64,000 bases of DNA, taken from the NCBI GenBank assembly GCA_001730095.1, contig MDLF01000033.1, forward strand, positions 1-64,000, read 5' to 3'. Source of the stretch: Rhodobacteraceae bacterium (ex Bugula neritina AB1) (GTDB lineage Bacteria > Pseudomonadota > Alphaproteobacteria > Rhodobacterales > Rhodobacteraceae). The notes below the pieces were generated by a model, which did not search any database, was not told where the DNA came from, and saw only the letters and a list, made by a program, of their open reading frames with translations. Made by a program: the position numbers and the translations under genes. This document shows positions 25,944-34,834 of the stretch, in pieces (positions within the stretch are counted from its first letter, which is position 1; the number at the start of each line of letters is the position of its first letter).

Positions 25944-27989
25944 TTATTCGAATTCCATGATCACGTCGTCGACCGCCAGACTGTCGCCCGCGCTTGCGTT
26001 GATCTTGGACACCACGCCTTTCTTCTCGGCGCGCAGGATGTTTTCCATCTTCATCGCCTCGACAGTGCAGAGCGCCTGGCCTTCCTGGACCTCCTGACCC
26101 ACTTCGACGTCGACCTTCACAATCAGGCCAGGCATCGGGCAGAGCAGCATCTTGGAGGTGTCCGGCGGCAGTTTCTCTGGCATCAGCTCAGCCAGTTCGG
26201 CCTGGCGCGGGGTGCGCACCTTGACTGTCAGATCAGCGCCGCGGGAGCGGACACGGAAGCCTTGTGTGACCTTGCCGACCTTCAGCACCAGCGTCTCACC
26301 GCTGACATTCAGGGACGCCAGCTGGTCGCCCGGGGTCCAGTCGGAGGCCACCCGCAGTTCAGTACCGTCATCAAAGCGCACGGTGGCGCCTTCTCGGTCG
26401 GCATCCGTCACCACGTTAAAGGACTTCCCCTGCACATTGACGACCCAATCGGCGCCCACTTTGCGTTCATGGTTGTCCATCCGGCCCGACACACGGGTGC
26501 GGCGAATTTCGGCAACCCGGTGCATCGCAGCGCAGGAGGCCGCGATCTTGCGCAGGTCGGCTTCGGGCAGTTCGACGCCTTCGAAACCGTCGGGGTATTC
26601 CTCGGCAATGAACGCCGTGGTCATGTCGCCAGAGACAAATTTCGGATGGTCCATCACCGCCGCCACAAACGGCAGGTTGTGGCCGATGCCCTCGACCTCG
26701 AAGCTGTCGAGCGCTGTGCGCATCGCCTCGATCGCCTCGCCGCGGGTCGGCGCCCAGGTGCAGAGCTTGGCGATCATCGGGTCGTAATACATGGAAATCT
26801 CGCCGCCTTCATAGACGCCGGTGTCGTTGCGCACGGCACGGCTGCCTGCAGGCGCATCGCCGTGCCAGGTGCCATCTTCCAACATCGGGCCTGCAGCGAC
26901 CTCTGCCGGCGGGCGGTAACGGGTCAGGCGGCCAATCGAGGGCAGGAAGTTACGATAGGGATCTTCGGCATAAAGACGGTTCTCAATTGCCCAACCGGTG
27001 AGCTTTACATCCTCCTGGCGCAGCGGCAATTCCGCCCCGTTGGCCACCCGGATCATCTGCTCCACCAGGTCGACGCCGGTGATCAGCTCGGTCACCGGGT
27101 GTTCCACCTGCAGGCGGGTGTTCATTTCCAGGAAGTAGAAGTTCTTGTCACCGTCAACAATGAATTCCACGGTGCCCGCAGAGGCATAGCCAACGGCCTT
27201 GGCCAGCGCCACCGCCTGTTCGCCCATGGCTTTGCGGGTGTCCTCGTCCAGGAACGGCGACGGGGCTTCTTCCACCACTTTCTGGTTGCGGCGCTGGATC
27301 GAGCATTCACGCTCGCCCAGATAGATGCCGTTGCCGTGTTTGTCGCAGAGCACCTGGATTTCGATATGACGCGGCTGCGTCACGAATTTTTCGATGAAGA
27401 TCCGGTCATCGCCAAAGGAATTTGCGGCCTCATTCTTGGAGGACTGGAAGCCTTCGCGGGCCTCTTCGTCGTTCCAGGCGATCCGCATGCCCTTGCCGCC
27501 GCCACCGGCAGAGGCTTTGATCATCACCGGATAGCCGATCTGGTTGGAGATCTTCACCGCCTCATCGGCATCGGCGATCAGCCCCATATAGCCGGGCACG
27601 GTGGAAACCCCTGCTTCCTGCGCGATCTTCTTGGAGGTGATCTTGTCGCCCATGCTTTCAATGGCGCCCACCGGCGGGCCGACAAAGGCAACCCCCTCGG
27701 CCTCAAGTGCCTCGGCGAATTTCGAGTTCTCGGAGAGGAAACCATAGCCCGGATGCACCGCCTGGGCGCCGGTTGCGCGGACGGCCTCCATCACCTTGTC
27801 GATGACGATATAGGACTGGTTGGCAGGCGGCGGGCCGATGTGGACAGCTTCGTCCGCCATCTGCACATGCAGTGCCTGCTTGTCGGCGTCAGAATAGATG
27901 GCAACGGTCTTGATGCCCATCTTGCGTGCGGTTTTGATCACCCGGCAGGCGATCTCTCCCCGGTTGGCGATCAGGATCTTATCAAACAT
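25944..27989 (-). CDS. pccA: Propionyl-CoA carboxylase alpha subunit (biotin carboxylase + BCCP)
   Basis: The 681-residue subunit carboxylates its biotin using ATP and bicarbonate, for transfer to propionyl-CoA by PccB. The biotin carboxylase domain opens with FDKILIANRGEIACRVI, with the ATP-grasp loop KASAGGGGKGMRIAW (~160-175) and the MNTRLQVEHPVTE catalytic segment (~290). A BT-type linker region follows. The C-terminal biotinyl domain has EAMKMEN about 30 residues from the end, the lysine being biotinylated. ATG 27989 follows AAAGGGA. Confidence 0.96.
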   Translation of the reverse strand: MFDKILIANRGEIACRVIKTARKMGIKTVAIYSDADKQALHVQMADEAVHIGPPPANQSYIVIDKVMEAVRATGAQAVHPGYGFLSENSKFAEALEAEGVAFVGPPVGAIESMGDKITSKKIAQEAGVSTVPGYMGLIADADEAVKISNQIGYPVMIKASAGGGGKGMRIAWNDEEAREGFQSSKNEAANSFGDDRIFIEKFVTQPRHIEIQVLCDKHGNGIYLGERECSIQRRNQKVVEEAPSPFLDEDTRKAMGEQAVALAKAVGYASAGTVEFIVDGDKNFYFLEMNTRLQVEHPVTELITGVDLVEQMIRVANGAELPLRQEDVKLTGWAIENRLYAEDPYRNFLPSIGRLTRYRPPAEVAAGPMLEDGTWHGDAPAGSRAVRNDTGVYEGGEISMYYDPMIAKLCTWAPTRGEAIEAMRTALDSFEVEGIGHNLPFVAAVMDHPKFVSGDMTTAFIAEEYPDGFEGVELPEADLRKIAASCAAMHRVAEIRRTRVSGRMDNHERKVGADWVVNVQGKSFNVVTDADREGATVRFDDGTELRVASDWTPGDQLASLNVSGETLVLKVGKVTQGFRVRSRGADLTVKVRTPRQAELAELMPEKLPPDTSKMLLCPMPGLIVKVDVEVGQEVQEGQALCTVEAMKMENILRAEKKGVVSKINASAGDSLAVDDVIMEFE

Positions 27990-28037
27990 AGGCAGTCCCT
28001 TTGTATTCTGGCCCTTGTTCCATGGCATTCCGGAATG

Positions 28038-28074
28038 CAAAACGCCGCGCCCGGGGCTGTCCCGGACACGGCGT
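28038..28074 (-). terminator. Terminator after the small lipoprotein gene
   Basis: On the minus strand a 14-bp stem with two G-T pairs (28061-28074 with 28042-28055, loop acagc) is followed by TTTT. It lies between the 68-residue lipoprotein gene and pccA, so pccA probably has its own promoter in the 50 bases after it. Confidence 0.85.
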
Positions 28075-28132
28075 CTGCGTGATTTCAGTAGCGCCCCGCG
28101 CGAGGCGGCTGTTCAGTGCTGCGGCACAGCCA

Positions 28133-28336
28133 TCAGCATTTGCGGGGGTTTTGCTCGCAGTAGACCAGGTTTGCAGCAACGCCGACGGCAGCACCGGTGA
28201 CCAGGTTGGCATCCAGGATCGCGGCGCCAAGCGCGCCTGCGCCGCCGCCGTAAACGATGCGTTCGCCGGTGGTGTCGCCACAGGCCGTAACGAAGCCGCA
28301 AAGCAGAAGCGCCGCAATAAGAGATTGTGCCCGCAT
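28133..28336 (-). CDS. Small lipoprotein with glycine-rich segment
   Basis: The 67-residue product starts MRAQSLIAALLLCGFVTACG, a lipoprotein signal with lipobox VTAC. A glycine/alanine-rich hydrophobic segment follows (GGGAGALGAAILDANLVTGAAVGVAANLV), like the glycine-zipper segments of small outer-membrane lipoproteins, and ends YCEQNPRKC. ATG 28336 is eight bases from AAGGA; an ATG two codons earlier is too close to it. Confidence 0.75.
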   Translation of the reverse strand: MRAQSLIAALLLCGFVTACGDTTGERIVYGGGAGALGAAILDANLVTGAAVGVAANLVYCEQNPRKC

Positions 28337-28342
28337 GTCCAT

Positions 28343-28781
28343 GTTCCTTCTTCCGGGGACGTCGTTGTCCCTGCGGAACTTGCAGGCTCAACAGCCTGGC
28401 GCAACTCTGCGGCAAGAAGGGCGCTTTGTTGAGCGAAGGCTTGCCGCACCGGGGGGAGGGTACGGCAAGCTTCCGCCAAGGCCTGAAGGAGAAAAAAGAC
28501 GGGCAGGCCGCGGATGGGGGCGCGCACCTGCCCGTTCAGGCGAAGGGGCCGGAACAGACGCTCGGCACAACAGCGTGGCTGCGCTGCCTGACTTACGATG
28601 CACCGGTCAGCCGCGGCTGTAAGCCCCTGAAATACAACTCCCGGAAATGTGGCAGATTCCTGCTGAACTGGAAGGGGCGTGTGCAGATTCACGCCGAAAT
28701 TGCGGCGCCCCGGACGCCGGATCAGGCGCCGGGCAGTGACCCGCGCGGCCTGGGACGCGGTATGTGTCCGGGGCGGTGCCA
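28343..28781. other. Gene-free stretch with two hairpins
   Basis: No supportable gene is seen in these ~440 bases. GCTTGCCG (28439-28446) pairs with CGGCAAGC (28463-28470), and GGGCAGG (28501-28507) pairs with CCTGCCC (28527-28533). The left end holds the promoter of the 67-residue lipoprotein gene. A small RNA is possible but unproven. Confidence 0.4.
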
Positions 28782-29126
28782 TCAGTCGAAGGCCTCCGGG
28801 AAGGATGCGCGCGCAACGGCTTCGTCAATAACCAGCAGCGCCTCATAGCTTTCGGGATCAAAGGGATCTTCCGCCGGGATCACCTCGCGGCCGAACAGCC
28901 AGCTGAGACGGCCTGCATCCAGATTGCCGCGCTCAAACGGCTGGTCGCCGAAATGCTCCCACAGCGTCTGCATGAACATGAGGTCAACACGCTTGTCGAC
29001 GTTCTTGCGGTCGCGGAAGCGCTCGCGCCGGGTCAGCGGCGTCACCCCTCTGGGGTTCGGGCGGCGGATGATAAATTGGAAATCAGTGCCGGGCATACGG
29101 CCCGGGAACCCGCGGTGTTTCAGCAT
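28782..29126 (-). CDS. Conserved hypothetical protein (114 aa)
   Basis: The basic N-terminus (LKHRGFPGRMPGTDFQFIIRRPNPRG) is followed by an RERFRDRKNVDKRVDLMFMQTLWEHF helix and an acidic C-terminus. ATG 29126 has GGAGG eight bases upstream. It has no signal or membrane segment. I do not recognise a domain. It lies between pccB and pccA, 69 bases after the 44-residue lipoprotein, in the same direction. Confidence 0.65.
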   Translation of the reverse strand: MLKHRGFPGRMPGTDFQFIIRRPNPRGVTPLTRRERFRDRKNVDKRVDLMFMQTLWEHFGDQPFERGNLDAGRLSWLFGREVIPAEDPFDPESYEALLVIDEAVARASFPEAFD

Positions 29127-29195
29127 ATCGGTGCCTCCGGTCCGGCACCCCACGAGGCGGCGAGGGCCGGCCGCAGGGCCGGACCCCTGTAGTGT

Positions 29196-29330
29196 TTAGT
29201 TGTATTTGCCGGTGAAGACCGGTTCTTCGGAAACCGGCTCAACCACGACGAATTCTTCTTCCTGCTGGGCGCAGGCAGTGACGGCGGCCAGCAGGCCTGC
29301 CAGGGCGAAAAGCTTGATGCTCTTGGACAT
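29196..29330 (-). CDS. Very small lipoprotein (44 aa)
   Basis: The product opens with a short basic start (MSKSIK), a hydrophobic run and lipobox VTAC (Cys20), then an acidic mature peptide of 25 residues (AQQEEEFVVVEPVSEEPVF ending TGKYN). AGGAGA lies six bases before the ATG. The signal, lipobox and ribosome-binding site together make this a real gene despite its size. The function is unknown; tiny acidic lipoproteins of this kind are common in Rhodobacterales. Confidence 0.8.
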   Translation of the reverse strand: MSKSIKLFALAGLLAAVTACAQQEEEFVVVEPVSEEPVFTGKYN

Positions 29331-29544
29331 TTCTGTCTCCTGATAAAAAATGTGAAACCAGCGGCGGCGCTGCCGTCCGCGTGTCTCAACCTCAATACGA
29401 AGGCCGCCTTATGGCTGCCCGCAGCGAGGATAGCGGGGTTTGCGGCCAAGTCACATGCAAATCGCGGCAATTGACGGCGCTGTGGCTGCAATGCCGCAAG
29501 AATCCGCCGACTCCGCCCCCTGCCCGCAAGATATTGTGGGACCA

Positions 29545-30036
29545 TCAGAAAGCCTCCCAGATACAGGCCGCGCCCTCAGGGCGGTAGGCTTCGAAAAACT
29601 GGGTTGCCTCCGGATCCTGGACACCAAAGGGCACCATCCGGTCCGACAGCGAGATCACCACCCGCGCGGCCGTCAGCCCGTGTTCCGCCAGATAAGGCAG
29701 CGCCAGAGCGCCGCAGAGATGGTCCATATCGGGGGCCGCCAAGTCATAGCCGACCGTGCCGGTCGCGCGCGCAATCTGCGGCGCCAGGAAGCGGAACCGC
29801 GCCCAGGTTTCGCCGGACTGGCCGGGGGCATCGTCCAAGAGCACCTCTGCCAGCGTCACAGTCTGGCCCGAGGGGACAGGCACTGGCTCTGCTGCGGCGG
29901 CGGCGACACAGAAAGCAAAGGGGATGGCCGCCAGATATCCGCAGCTCCGGCCCCTGGCGGACCAGGCTCCTCCGGCCGGAGCTGCAGGCGCTGCGCCAGA
30001 GGCGCGCGCTGTCTGATATCGGCTGGAGCGGATCAT
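29545..30036 (-). CDS. Exported hypothetical protein, DUF6497-like
   Basis: The 163-residue protein has a long basic N-terminus and a signal-like segment (LAAIPFAFCVAAAAA, ~35-49). The mature part starts PVPVPSGQTVTLAEVLLDDAPG and includes WARFRFLAPQIA, then MDHLCGALALPYLAEHG and a C-terminal PEATQFFEAYRPEGAACIWEAF. I associate this pattern with the Rhodobacterales family DUF6497, from memory only. Its ATG overlaps the TGA of the upstream gene by four bases. Confidence 0.68.
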   Translation of the reverse strand: MIRSSRYQTARASGAAPAAPAGGAWSARGRSCGYLAAIPFAFCVAAAAAEPVPVPSGQTVTLAEVLLDDAPGQSGETWARFRFLAPQIARATGTVGYDLAAPDMDHLCGALALPYLAEHGLTAARVVISLSDRMVPFGVQDPEATQFFEAYRPEGAACIWEAF

Positions 30037-30461
30037 GCCGATGATTCGCTCTGCATGTCAATTTTTGCCGCGGTTCCTGGCGTCTCCTTTGCATCTGCCC
30101 GGGCGTTGTGCAGCGCAGCGCCCTGCCCCCGGCTGGCATGGCGGGCCCAGCGAGCGCGGTTGGCTGGGTCTTCCAGCACATCTGCGATCAATCCGGCAGC
30201 ATTGGCAGGCACCCGGCCCGCCACCTGCCCGCCGGCGCGCACTCTGACCCCCTGCCTTTCGGCAGTGATTTCCACTGCCGGAGCAAAGCCGCGCAAGTTC
30301 TGCAGCTTGCGCCACAAATCCTGGCGAATCTGATGCGCCAGCCGCAGCGGATTGCCGCCGGGCAGCACGGTTTGCGCCGCAACGTCAAACCGCGCAGGCA
30401 GGCGGCGTGACAGCGTCAGGGTACTATCCGTGCGGGTGATATGCCAACGGCTGCGGGTCAA
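30033..30461 (-). CDS. Conserved hypothetical protein downstream of pccB
   Basis: The 142-residue basic protein (RWHITRTDSTLTLSRRLPARF, then LRLAHQIRQDLWRKLQNLRGF) has no signal or membrane helix. The C-terminus is low-complexity. It overlaps the next gene by ATGA and starts about 80 bases after the pccB stop, behind the 3'-end element. Unknown function. Confidence 0.62.
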   Translation of the reverse strand: MTRSRWHITRTDSTLTLSRRLPARFDVAAQTVLPGGNPLRLAHQIRQDLWRKLQNLRGFAPAVEITAERQGVRVRAGGQVAGRVPANAAGLIADVLEDPANRARWARHASRGQGAALHNARADAKETPGTAAKIDMQSESSA

Positions 30462-30478
30462 GACCAGAGCGCCCTCTT

Positions 30479-30527
30479 CTTTCTGGTGAAAAATACTCTC
30501 GGGGGTGCGGGGGCAGACAGCCCCCGC
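30479..30527 (-). terminator. 3'-end element downstream of pccB
   Basis: On the minus strand, a perfect 8-bp hairpin GCGGGGGC-tgtct-GCCCCCGC (30520-30527 with 30507-30514) is followed by ACCCCCGAGAGTATTTTTC and CCAGAAAGAAG. It has the same plan as the element after methylmalonyl-CoA mutase. It is likely a terminator that separates pccB from the small genes. Confidence 0.7.
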
Positions 30528-30541
30528 TCAGACGTCCGCAG

Positions 30542-32074
30542 TTACAGCGGAATGTTGTCGTGTTTTTTCCACGGGTTTTTCAGCTGTTTGCCCCGCAGGC
30601 TGGCAAAGGCCCGGCTGACTCGGCGACGGGTGGACTGGGGCATGATCACCTCGTCGATGAAGCCGCGTTCCGCCGCCACAAAGGGATTGGCGAAACGGTC
30701 TTCGTAGTCCGCCGTGTGAGCCGCGATTTTGTCCGCATCGCCAAGGTCGGCGCGGTGGATGATTTCGGTGGCACCCTTGGCGCCCATCACCGCGATCTCA
30801 GCGGTCGGCCAGGCATAGTTGAAGTCGCCTCGCAGATGTTTGGAGGCCATCACGTCATAGGCGCCGCCATAGGCCTTGCGGGTGATCACGGTGACCTTGG
30901 GCACGGTGGCTTCGCCATAGGCAAACAGCAGCTTGGCGCCGTGTTTGATGACGCCGCCGTATTCCTGGGAGGTGCCCGGCAGGAAGCCCGGCACGTCAAC
31001 AAAGGTCAGGATCGGGATTTCAAAACAGTCGCAGAAGCGCACGAAACGGGCGGCCTTGCGGCTGGAGTCGATGTCAAGGCAGCCTGCCAGCACCATCGGC
31101 TGGTTGGCAACGACACCCACGGTCTGGCCTTCGAGGCGGATGAAGCCGGTGATGATGTTTTTGGCGAAATCCTCCTGGATTTCATAGAAGTCCCCTTCGT
31201 CCGCGACTTTGGTGATCAGCTCCTTCATGTCGTAGGGGCTGTTGGGGTTTTCCGGGATCAGGGTATCCAGGCTGGTCTCGACACGGCCCGGCTCGTCAAA
31301 GAACGGGCGCACCGGCGGCTTTTCGCGGTTGTTTGCAGGCAGGAAGTCGACCAGGCGGCGGACCTCGGCCAGCGCTTCGACATCGTTTTCAAAGGCGCCA
31401 TCGGCGACAGAGGATTTCTTGGTATGGGTGGAAGCGCCGCCCAGCTCCTCGGCCGTCACAACTTCGTTGGTGACGGTTTTCACCACGTCGGGACCGGTCA
31501 CGAACATGTAGGAGGTGTCTTTGACCATGAAGATGAAGTCGGTCATCGCAGGCGAATAGACCGCGCCGCCCGCGCAGGGGCCCATGATGACAGAGATCTG
31601 CGGGATCACGCCGGAGGCCAGAACGTTGCGCTGGAAAATCTCGGCATAGCCGGCCAAAGCATCGACGCCTTCCTGAATGCGGGCGCCGCCGGAATCGTTG
31701 ATGCCGATCACTGGCGCGCCATTCTGCACCGCCATATCCATGATCTTGCAGATCTTCTGGGCGTGGGTCGCGGAAACCGAGCCGCCCAGCACGGTGAAGT
31801 CCTGGCTGAACACATAGACCTGGCGGCCATTGATGGTGCCCCAGCCGGTGACCACGCCGTCGCCGGCGGGCCTGTTGTTTTCCATGCCGAAATCAGTGCA
31901 ACGGTGGGAGATGAACATGTCGAACTCTTCAAAGCTGCCCTCATCCAGCAGGAGTTCGATCCGTTCGCGGGCCGTCAGCTTGCCGCGGCCGTGCTGTGCG
32001 TCGATGCGGCGCTGGCCGCCGCCCAGCCGCGCGTCCTGGCGGCGGTCTTCCAGCTCGGAAAGGATATCTTTCAT
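30542..32074 (-). CDS. pccB: Propionyl-CoA carboxylase beta subunit
   Basis: The 510-residue carboxyltransferase transfers CO2 from PccA's biotin to propionyl-CoA, giving methylmalonyl-CoA. It begins [12 protein letters not shown] and carries the acyl-CoA-binding segment [20 protein letters not shown] (~120-140), [14 protein letters not shown] and the biotin-site [16 protein letters not shown] followed by [15 protein letters not shown]. The length is normal. The region upstream holds TTTGCAAA-type sites (see separate entry), so PccR control is likely. Confidence 0.96.
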   Translation of the reverse strand: MKDILSELEDRRQDARLGGGQRRIDAQHGRGKLTARERIELLLDEGSFEEFDMFISHRCTDFGMENNRPAGDGVVTGWGTINGRQVYVFSQDFTVLGGSVSATHAQKICKIMDMAVQNGAPVIGINDSGGARIQEGVDALAGYAEIFQRNVLASGVIPQISVIMGPCAGGAVYSPAMTDFIFMVKDTSYMFVTGPDVVKTVTNEVVTAEELGGASTHTKKSSVADGAFENDVEALAEVRRLVDFLPANNREKPPVRPFFDEPGRVETSLDTLIPENPNSPYDMKELITKVADEGDFYEIQEDFAKNIITGFIRLEGQTVGVVANQPMVLAGCLDIDSSRKAARFVRFCDCFEIPILTFVDVPGFLPGTSQEYGGVIKHGAKLLFAYGEATVPKVTVITRKAYGGAYDVMASKHLRGDFNYAWPTAEIAVMGAKGATEIIHRADLGDADKIAAHTADYEDRFANPFVAAERGFIDEVIMPQSTRRRVSRAFASLRGKQLKNPWKKHDNIPL

Positions 32075-32171
32075 GGCTCATGTCCCCTGTCAGTTTCCGG
32101 ATCGTCATCCGGGTCCAATTCGGGGCGACCATATATAGCGATGCAGCAAAGCCAAAGGACATAATCGCAAA

Positions 32172-32190
32172 TTTGCAAACCATTTGCATA
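32172..32190. promoter_or_regulatory. Candidate PccR sites in the pccB promoter
   Basis: TTTGCAAA (32172-32179) is followed after three bases by TTTGCATA (32183-32190). Partial copies flank them (GGCAAAG near 32199; TTGCAATGTGCAAT near 32265). ScfR-family regulators such as PccR of Rhodobacter sphaeroides bind TTTGCAAA-type repeats before propionyl-CoA genes. The sites lie about 100-120 bases before pccB; the divergent MFS gene starts about 125 bases away. Confidence 0.7.
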
Positions 32191-32313
32191 CGCAGCTGGC
32201 AAAGTTGAAAATCCGCAAACCTCTTCAATCACAACTGTGCCCCGGCCATGCACAGGAAAGTCTCTTGCAATGTGCAATAGACACCGGCTGCGGGCCGCGA
32301 TAAGGCAGATGGT

Positions 32314-33525
32314 ATGTCCACATATGATACCCGGGCCTCAGGCCAGCGGACGCCTCCGCGCATCTTCACCCTGATCCTGCTGGCAGGCCTGTCGGCGCTT
32401 GGCATGAACCTGCATCTGCCGTCGCTGGCAGGAATGGCAGAGTATTATGCGGTCGATTACCGGGTGATGCAGCTGTCAGTGGCGCTGTATCTTGCGGGCA
32501 ATGCGGTGGTGCAGATATTTGTCGGCCCGATTTCCGACCAGATGGGGCGGCGGCCGGTGATCCTGGGCAGCATCGCACTGTTTCTGCTGGCAACGCTGGG
32601 CTGCATCTATGCGCCGACCGCCGAAGTTTTCCTACTGTTCCGGGTCGCGCAGACCGTGGTGGCAGCGACAATGGTGCTGAGCCGCGCTGCGGTGCGCGAC
32701 ATGTATGACACCAATCAGGCCGCCAGCATGATCGGCTATGTCACCATGGGCATGGCCGTGGTGCCGATGATCGGCCCGGCAATCGGCGGCTTTCTGGACC
32801 AGTGGATGGGCTGGAAAACAAATTTCTGGCTGCTGTTTTTGGTCGGCGCGGCCACATTTGCGATCACCTTCCGCGACTTCGGCGAGACCGCCCGCAAAAG
32901 CGGCAAGACATTGGCGGCCCAGTTTCGCGAATACCCGGAGCTGCTGCGCTCGCCGCGGTTCTGGGGATATTCGCTGTCCTCCGGCCTCGCCTCGGGCGCC
33001 TTCTTTGCCTATCTCGGCGGCGCGCCGTTTGTTGGCACGCAGGTCTACGGGCTGAGCACAGCGGAGTTGGGCGTCTGGTTCTCGGCCCCTGCGGTCGGCT
33101 ATTTTGCCGGCAACTTTGTGTCCGGGCGGTACTCCACCCGTTTGGGTGTCAATCGGATGGTGCTGTGGGGCTGTGTGATCAACGGCGGCGGCGTGCTGGC
33201 ATCGCTGCTGATCGCAATGGCCGGTGCGGACAGTGTGTTCACCTTCTTTGGCCTCATGTGCTTTGTCGGCGTCGGCAATGGCATGGCAATACCCAATGCA
33301 ACCGCCGGCGCCATTTCCGTAAGACCGCATCTGGCGGGCACGGCTTCGGGTCTCAGCGGTGCGATTATGATCGGCGTAGGGGCTGCTCTCAGCGCCTTTG
33401 CGGGTTGGCTGCTGGTGCCCGGGTCGACGGCTGCGCCGCTGCTGGCAATCATGTTTGCAACGGCTTTTTGGGGCCTGGTTGCGATCCTGCTGGTGATCCT
33501 GCGGGAGCGGCGGATCGGAGCGTAA
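32314..33525 (+). CDS. MFS transporter, Bcr/CflA multidrug type
   Basis: The 403-residue protein has 12 membrane helices, MFS motif A as GPISDQMGRRPV (~70-82), and LSRAAVRDMYD (~125) typical of the Bcr/CflA drug/proton antiporters. It probably exports drugs or small metabolites from the inner membrane. It is divergent from pccB across 239 bases that contain the TTTGCAAA sites, so it could be affected by PccR. Confidence 0.87.
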   Translation: MSTYDTRASGQRTPPRIFTLILLAGLSALGMNLHLPSLAGMAEYYAVDYRVMQLSVALYLAGNAVVQIFVGPISDQMGRRPVILGSIALFLLATLGCIYAPTAEVFLLFRVAQTVVAATMVLSRAAVRDMYDTNQAASMIGYVTMGMAVVPMIGPAIGGFLDQWMGWKTNFWLLFLVGAATFAITFRDFGETARKSGKTLAAQFREYPELLRSPRFWGYSLSSGLASGAFFAYLGGAPFVGTQVYGLSTAELGVWFSAPAVGYFAGNFVSGRYSTRLGVNRMVLWGCVINGGGVLASLLIAMAGADSVFTFFGLMCFVGVGNGMAIPNATAGAISVRPHLAGTASGLSGAIMIGVGAALSAFAGWLLVPGSTAAPLLAIMFATAFWGLVAILLVILRERRIGA

Positions 33526-33528
33526 GCG

Positions 33529-34383
33529 TCAGCCTCCCTGCGCAAAGAGCGCATCCAGCCAGGACACCACAGCCCGGACCCGCTTCAGCCCGCGCAGGTC
33601 CCGGCGGACCAACAACCACAGCTCGCGCGACGGAGCTTGCACCGGGCAAGTCAATTCCTGCAAGCGCGCGTCCGCGGCGCCGATGGCCCGGGGCAGCAAG
33701 GTTTTACCCTGTCCGGCCAGCACAGCAAGATATACCGCCTCGGCATCGTTAAAGCTGAGTGGGAAAAGGGCTTCGCCCGGCAAAGACGCCGCTTTGGCGA
33801 TGGCTTCGGCCTGTGGCATAAATCCCATGCGCGGATCATACCCCAGCCAGGGCAGTTCAGCTGCGGCACTATGTGCGGCATAGGCGGCATAGGGCAGAAC
33901 CGCCAGCTTGCGGGCCAGAACCCCCTGTCCTGCACCTGCAGGCCGGGCCAGACGCAGCGCTATGTCGGCCTCGCCCTCCCCCAGGCTTAGGTCGCGCAGT
34001 TCACTGACAAGCTCCACCCGAAGCCCTGGCGCGGCGGACAGCAAGTCTGGCATGCGCGGCAGCAGCAGATGGTTGGCAAGCAGCGGCACAGCAGTCAGCC
34101 GGACAACGCCCGCAAATTGCGCCGCGCCTTCTTCGCCCAGCCCCTGCAATGTCTGCGCTGCATCTGCCATCCGCTCAGCCTGGCGGACGGCCACCTGCCC
34201 CACTGCCGTGAGGCGCAGCACGCCATTGCCTGCGCGCTCAGTCAGGGAGACACCGATAGCCTGTTCCAGCGCCGCCAGCCGCCGGGCCACCGTGCTTTTG
34301 TCAGCCCGCAGCAATCGCGCCGCCGCCGTCAGGCTGCCCGCCTGGGACAGGCCCAGAAGAAAATGCGCATCATCCCAGTTCAT
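33529..34383 (-). CDS. LysR-family transcriptional regulator
   Basis: The 284-residue regulator has the winged HTH near residues 15-60 (AGSLTAAARLLRADKSTVARRLAALEQAIG) and a LysR effector domain from about residue 90. It is divergent from the YciI-like gene with 98 bases between starts, the classic LysR layout, so it may control that gene and itself. The stop is three bases from the convergent MFS stop. The effector is unknown. Confidence 0.88.
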   Translation of the reverse strand: MNWDDAHFLLGLSQAGSLTAAARLLRADKSTVARRLAALEQAIGVSLTERAGNGVLRLTAVGQVAVRQAERMADAAQTLQGLGEEGAAQFAGVVRLTAVPLLANHLLLPRMPDLLSAAPGLRVELVSELRDLSLGEGEADIALRLARPAGAGQGVLARKLAVLPYAAYAAHSAAAELPWLGYDPRMGFMPQAEAIAKAASLPGEALFPLSFNDAEAVYLAVLAGQGKTLLPRAIGAADARLQELTCPVQAPSRELWLLVRRDLRGLKRVRAVVSWLDALFAQGG

Positions 34384-34481
34384 AGATGCATATCTGCATC
34401 TTGATGGTGCAAAAATCCAGCCTGCCGCGCAGATTTACAGTCCTGCATTCTGCTGGAGTCAGAAATAGAATGGAGACAACA

Positions 34482-34769
34482 ATGATCTTTTGTGTGGTTT
34501 TTGAAGACGCCCCAGGGCAAGACGCCCTGCGCCAACGGCACATGGCAGCCCATCTGGAGTTTCTCGGCACTTGCGGCCTGCGCGTTTTGGGCGCAGGCCC
34601 GCTGCTTGAGAATGGGGCCGGACGCGGCGGTATGTGGCTGGTGGAGGCGGAAGCCTCGGACGCGGTTCTGCGGATGGTGCATGCTGACCCGTTTTGGCCA
34701 ACCGGGCTGCGCAAATCGGTGCAGATCCTGCAATGGCGGCAGGTGTTTTGCGAGGGTGTGCCGGTCTGA
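34482..34769 (+). CDS. YciI-family protein
   Basis: The 95-residue protein (MIFCVVFEDAPGQDALRQRHMAAHLEFL) has the YCII ferredoxin-like fold with the conserved His in RHMAAHLEFL and the DPFWPTGL late segment. Family members have a possible His-Asp active site; roles include lactone or chloromuconate chemistry and mostly remain unknown. ATG 34482 follows TGGAGA six bases upstream. It is divergent from the LysR gene and probably under its control. Confidence 0.8.
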   Translation: MIFCVVFEDAPGQDALRQRHMAAHLEFLGTCGLRVLGAGPLLENGAGRGGMWLVEAEASDAVLRMVHADPFWPTGLRKSVQILQWRQVFCEGVPV

Positions 34770-34786
34770 CCGCTTGCCCCCACACC

Positions 34787-34824
34787 TTTGCAAAGTTAGC
34801 GTGTGCAGAAAGTAAACTTGCAAA
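34787..34824. promoter_or_regulatory. Candidate PccR autoregulatory sites
   Basis: TTTGCAAA (34787-34794) and CTTGCAAA within AAACTTGCAAAG (34817-34824) are 30 bases apart, that is about three helical turns, just before the pccR start at 34835. The layout suits autorepression by a dimeric regulator and resembles the RamB/ScfR consensus AAACTTTGCAAA. Confidence 0.72.
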
Positions 34825-34834
34825 GGCACGCCCC

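Noticed and set aside
25857..28082. A 741-codon plus-strand open frame over pccA
   Set aside because: Shadow of pccA; composition is His/Gly/Arg-rich as expected from reading the complement of a biotin carboxylase gene.
28343..28781. Possible small RNA in the pccA-pccB interval
   Set aside because: Two short hairpins exist but there is no recognisable promoter or terminator pair; kept only as a gene-free note.
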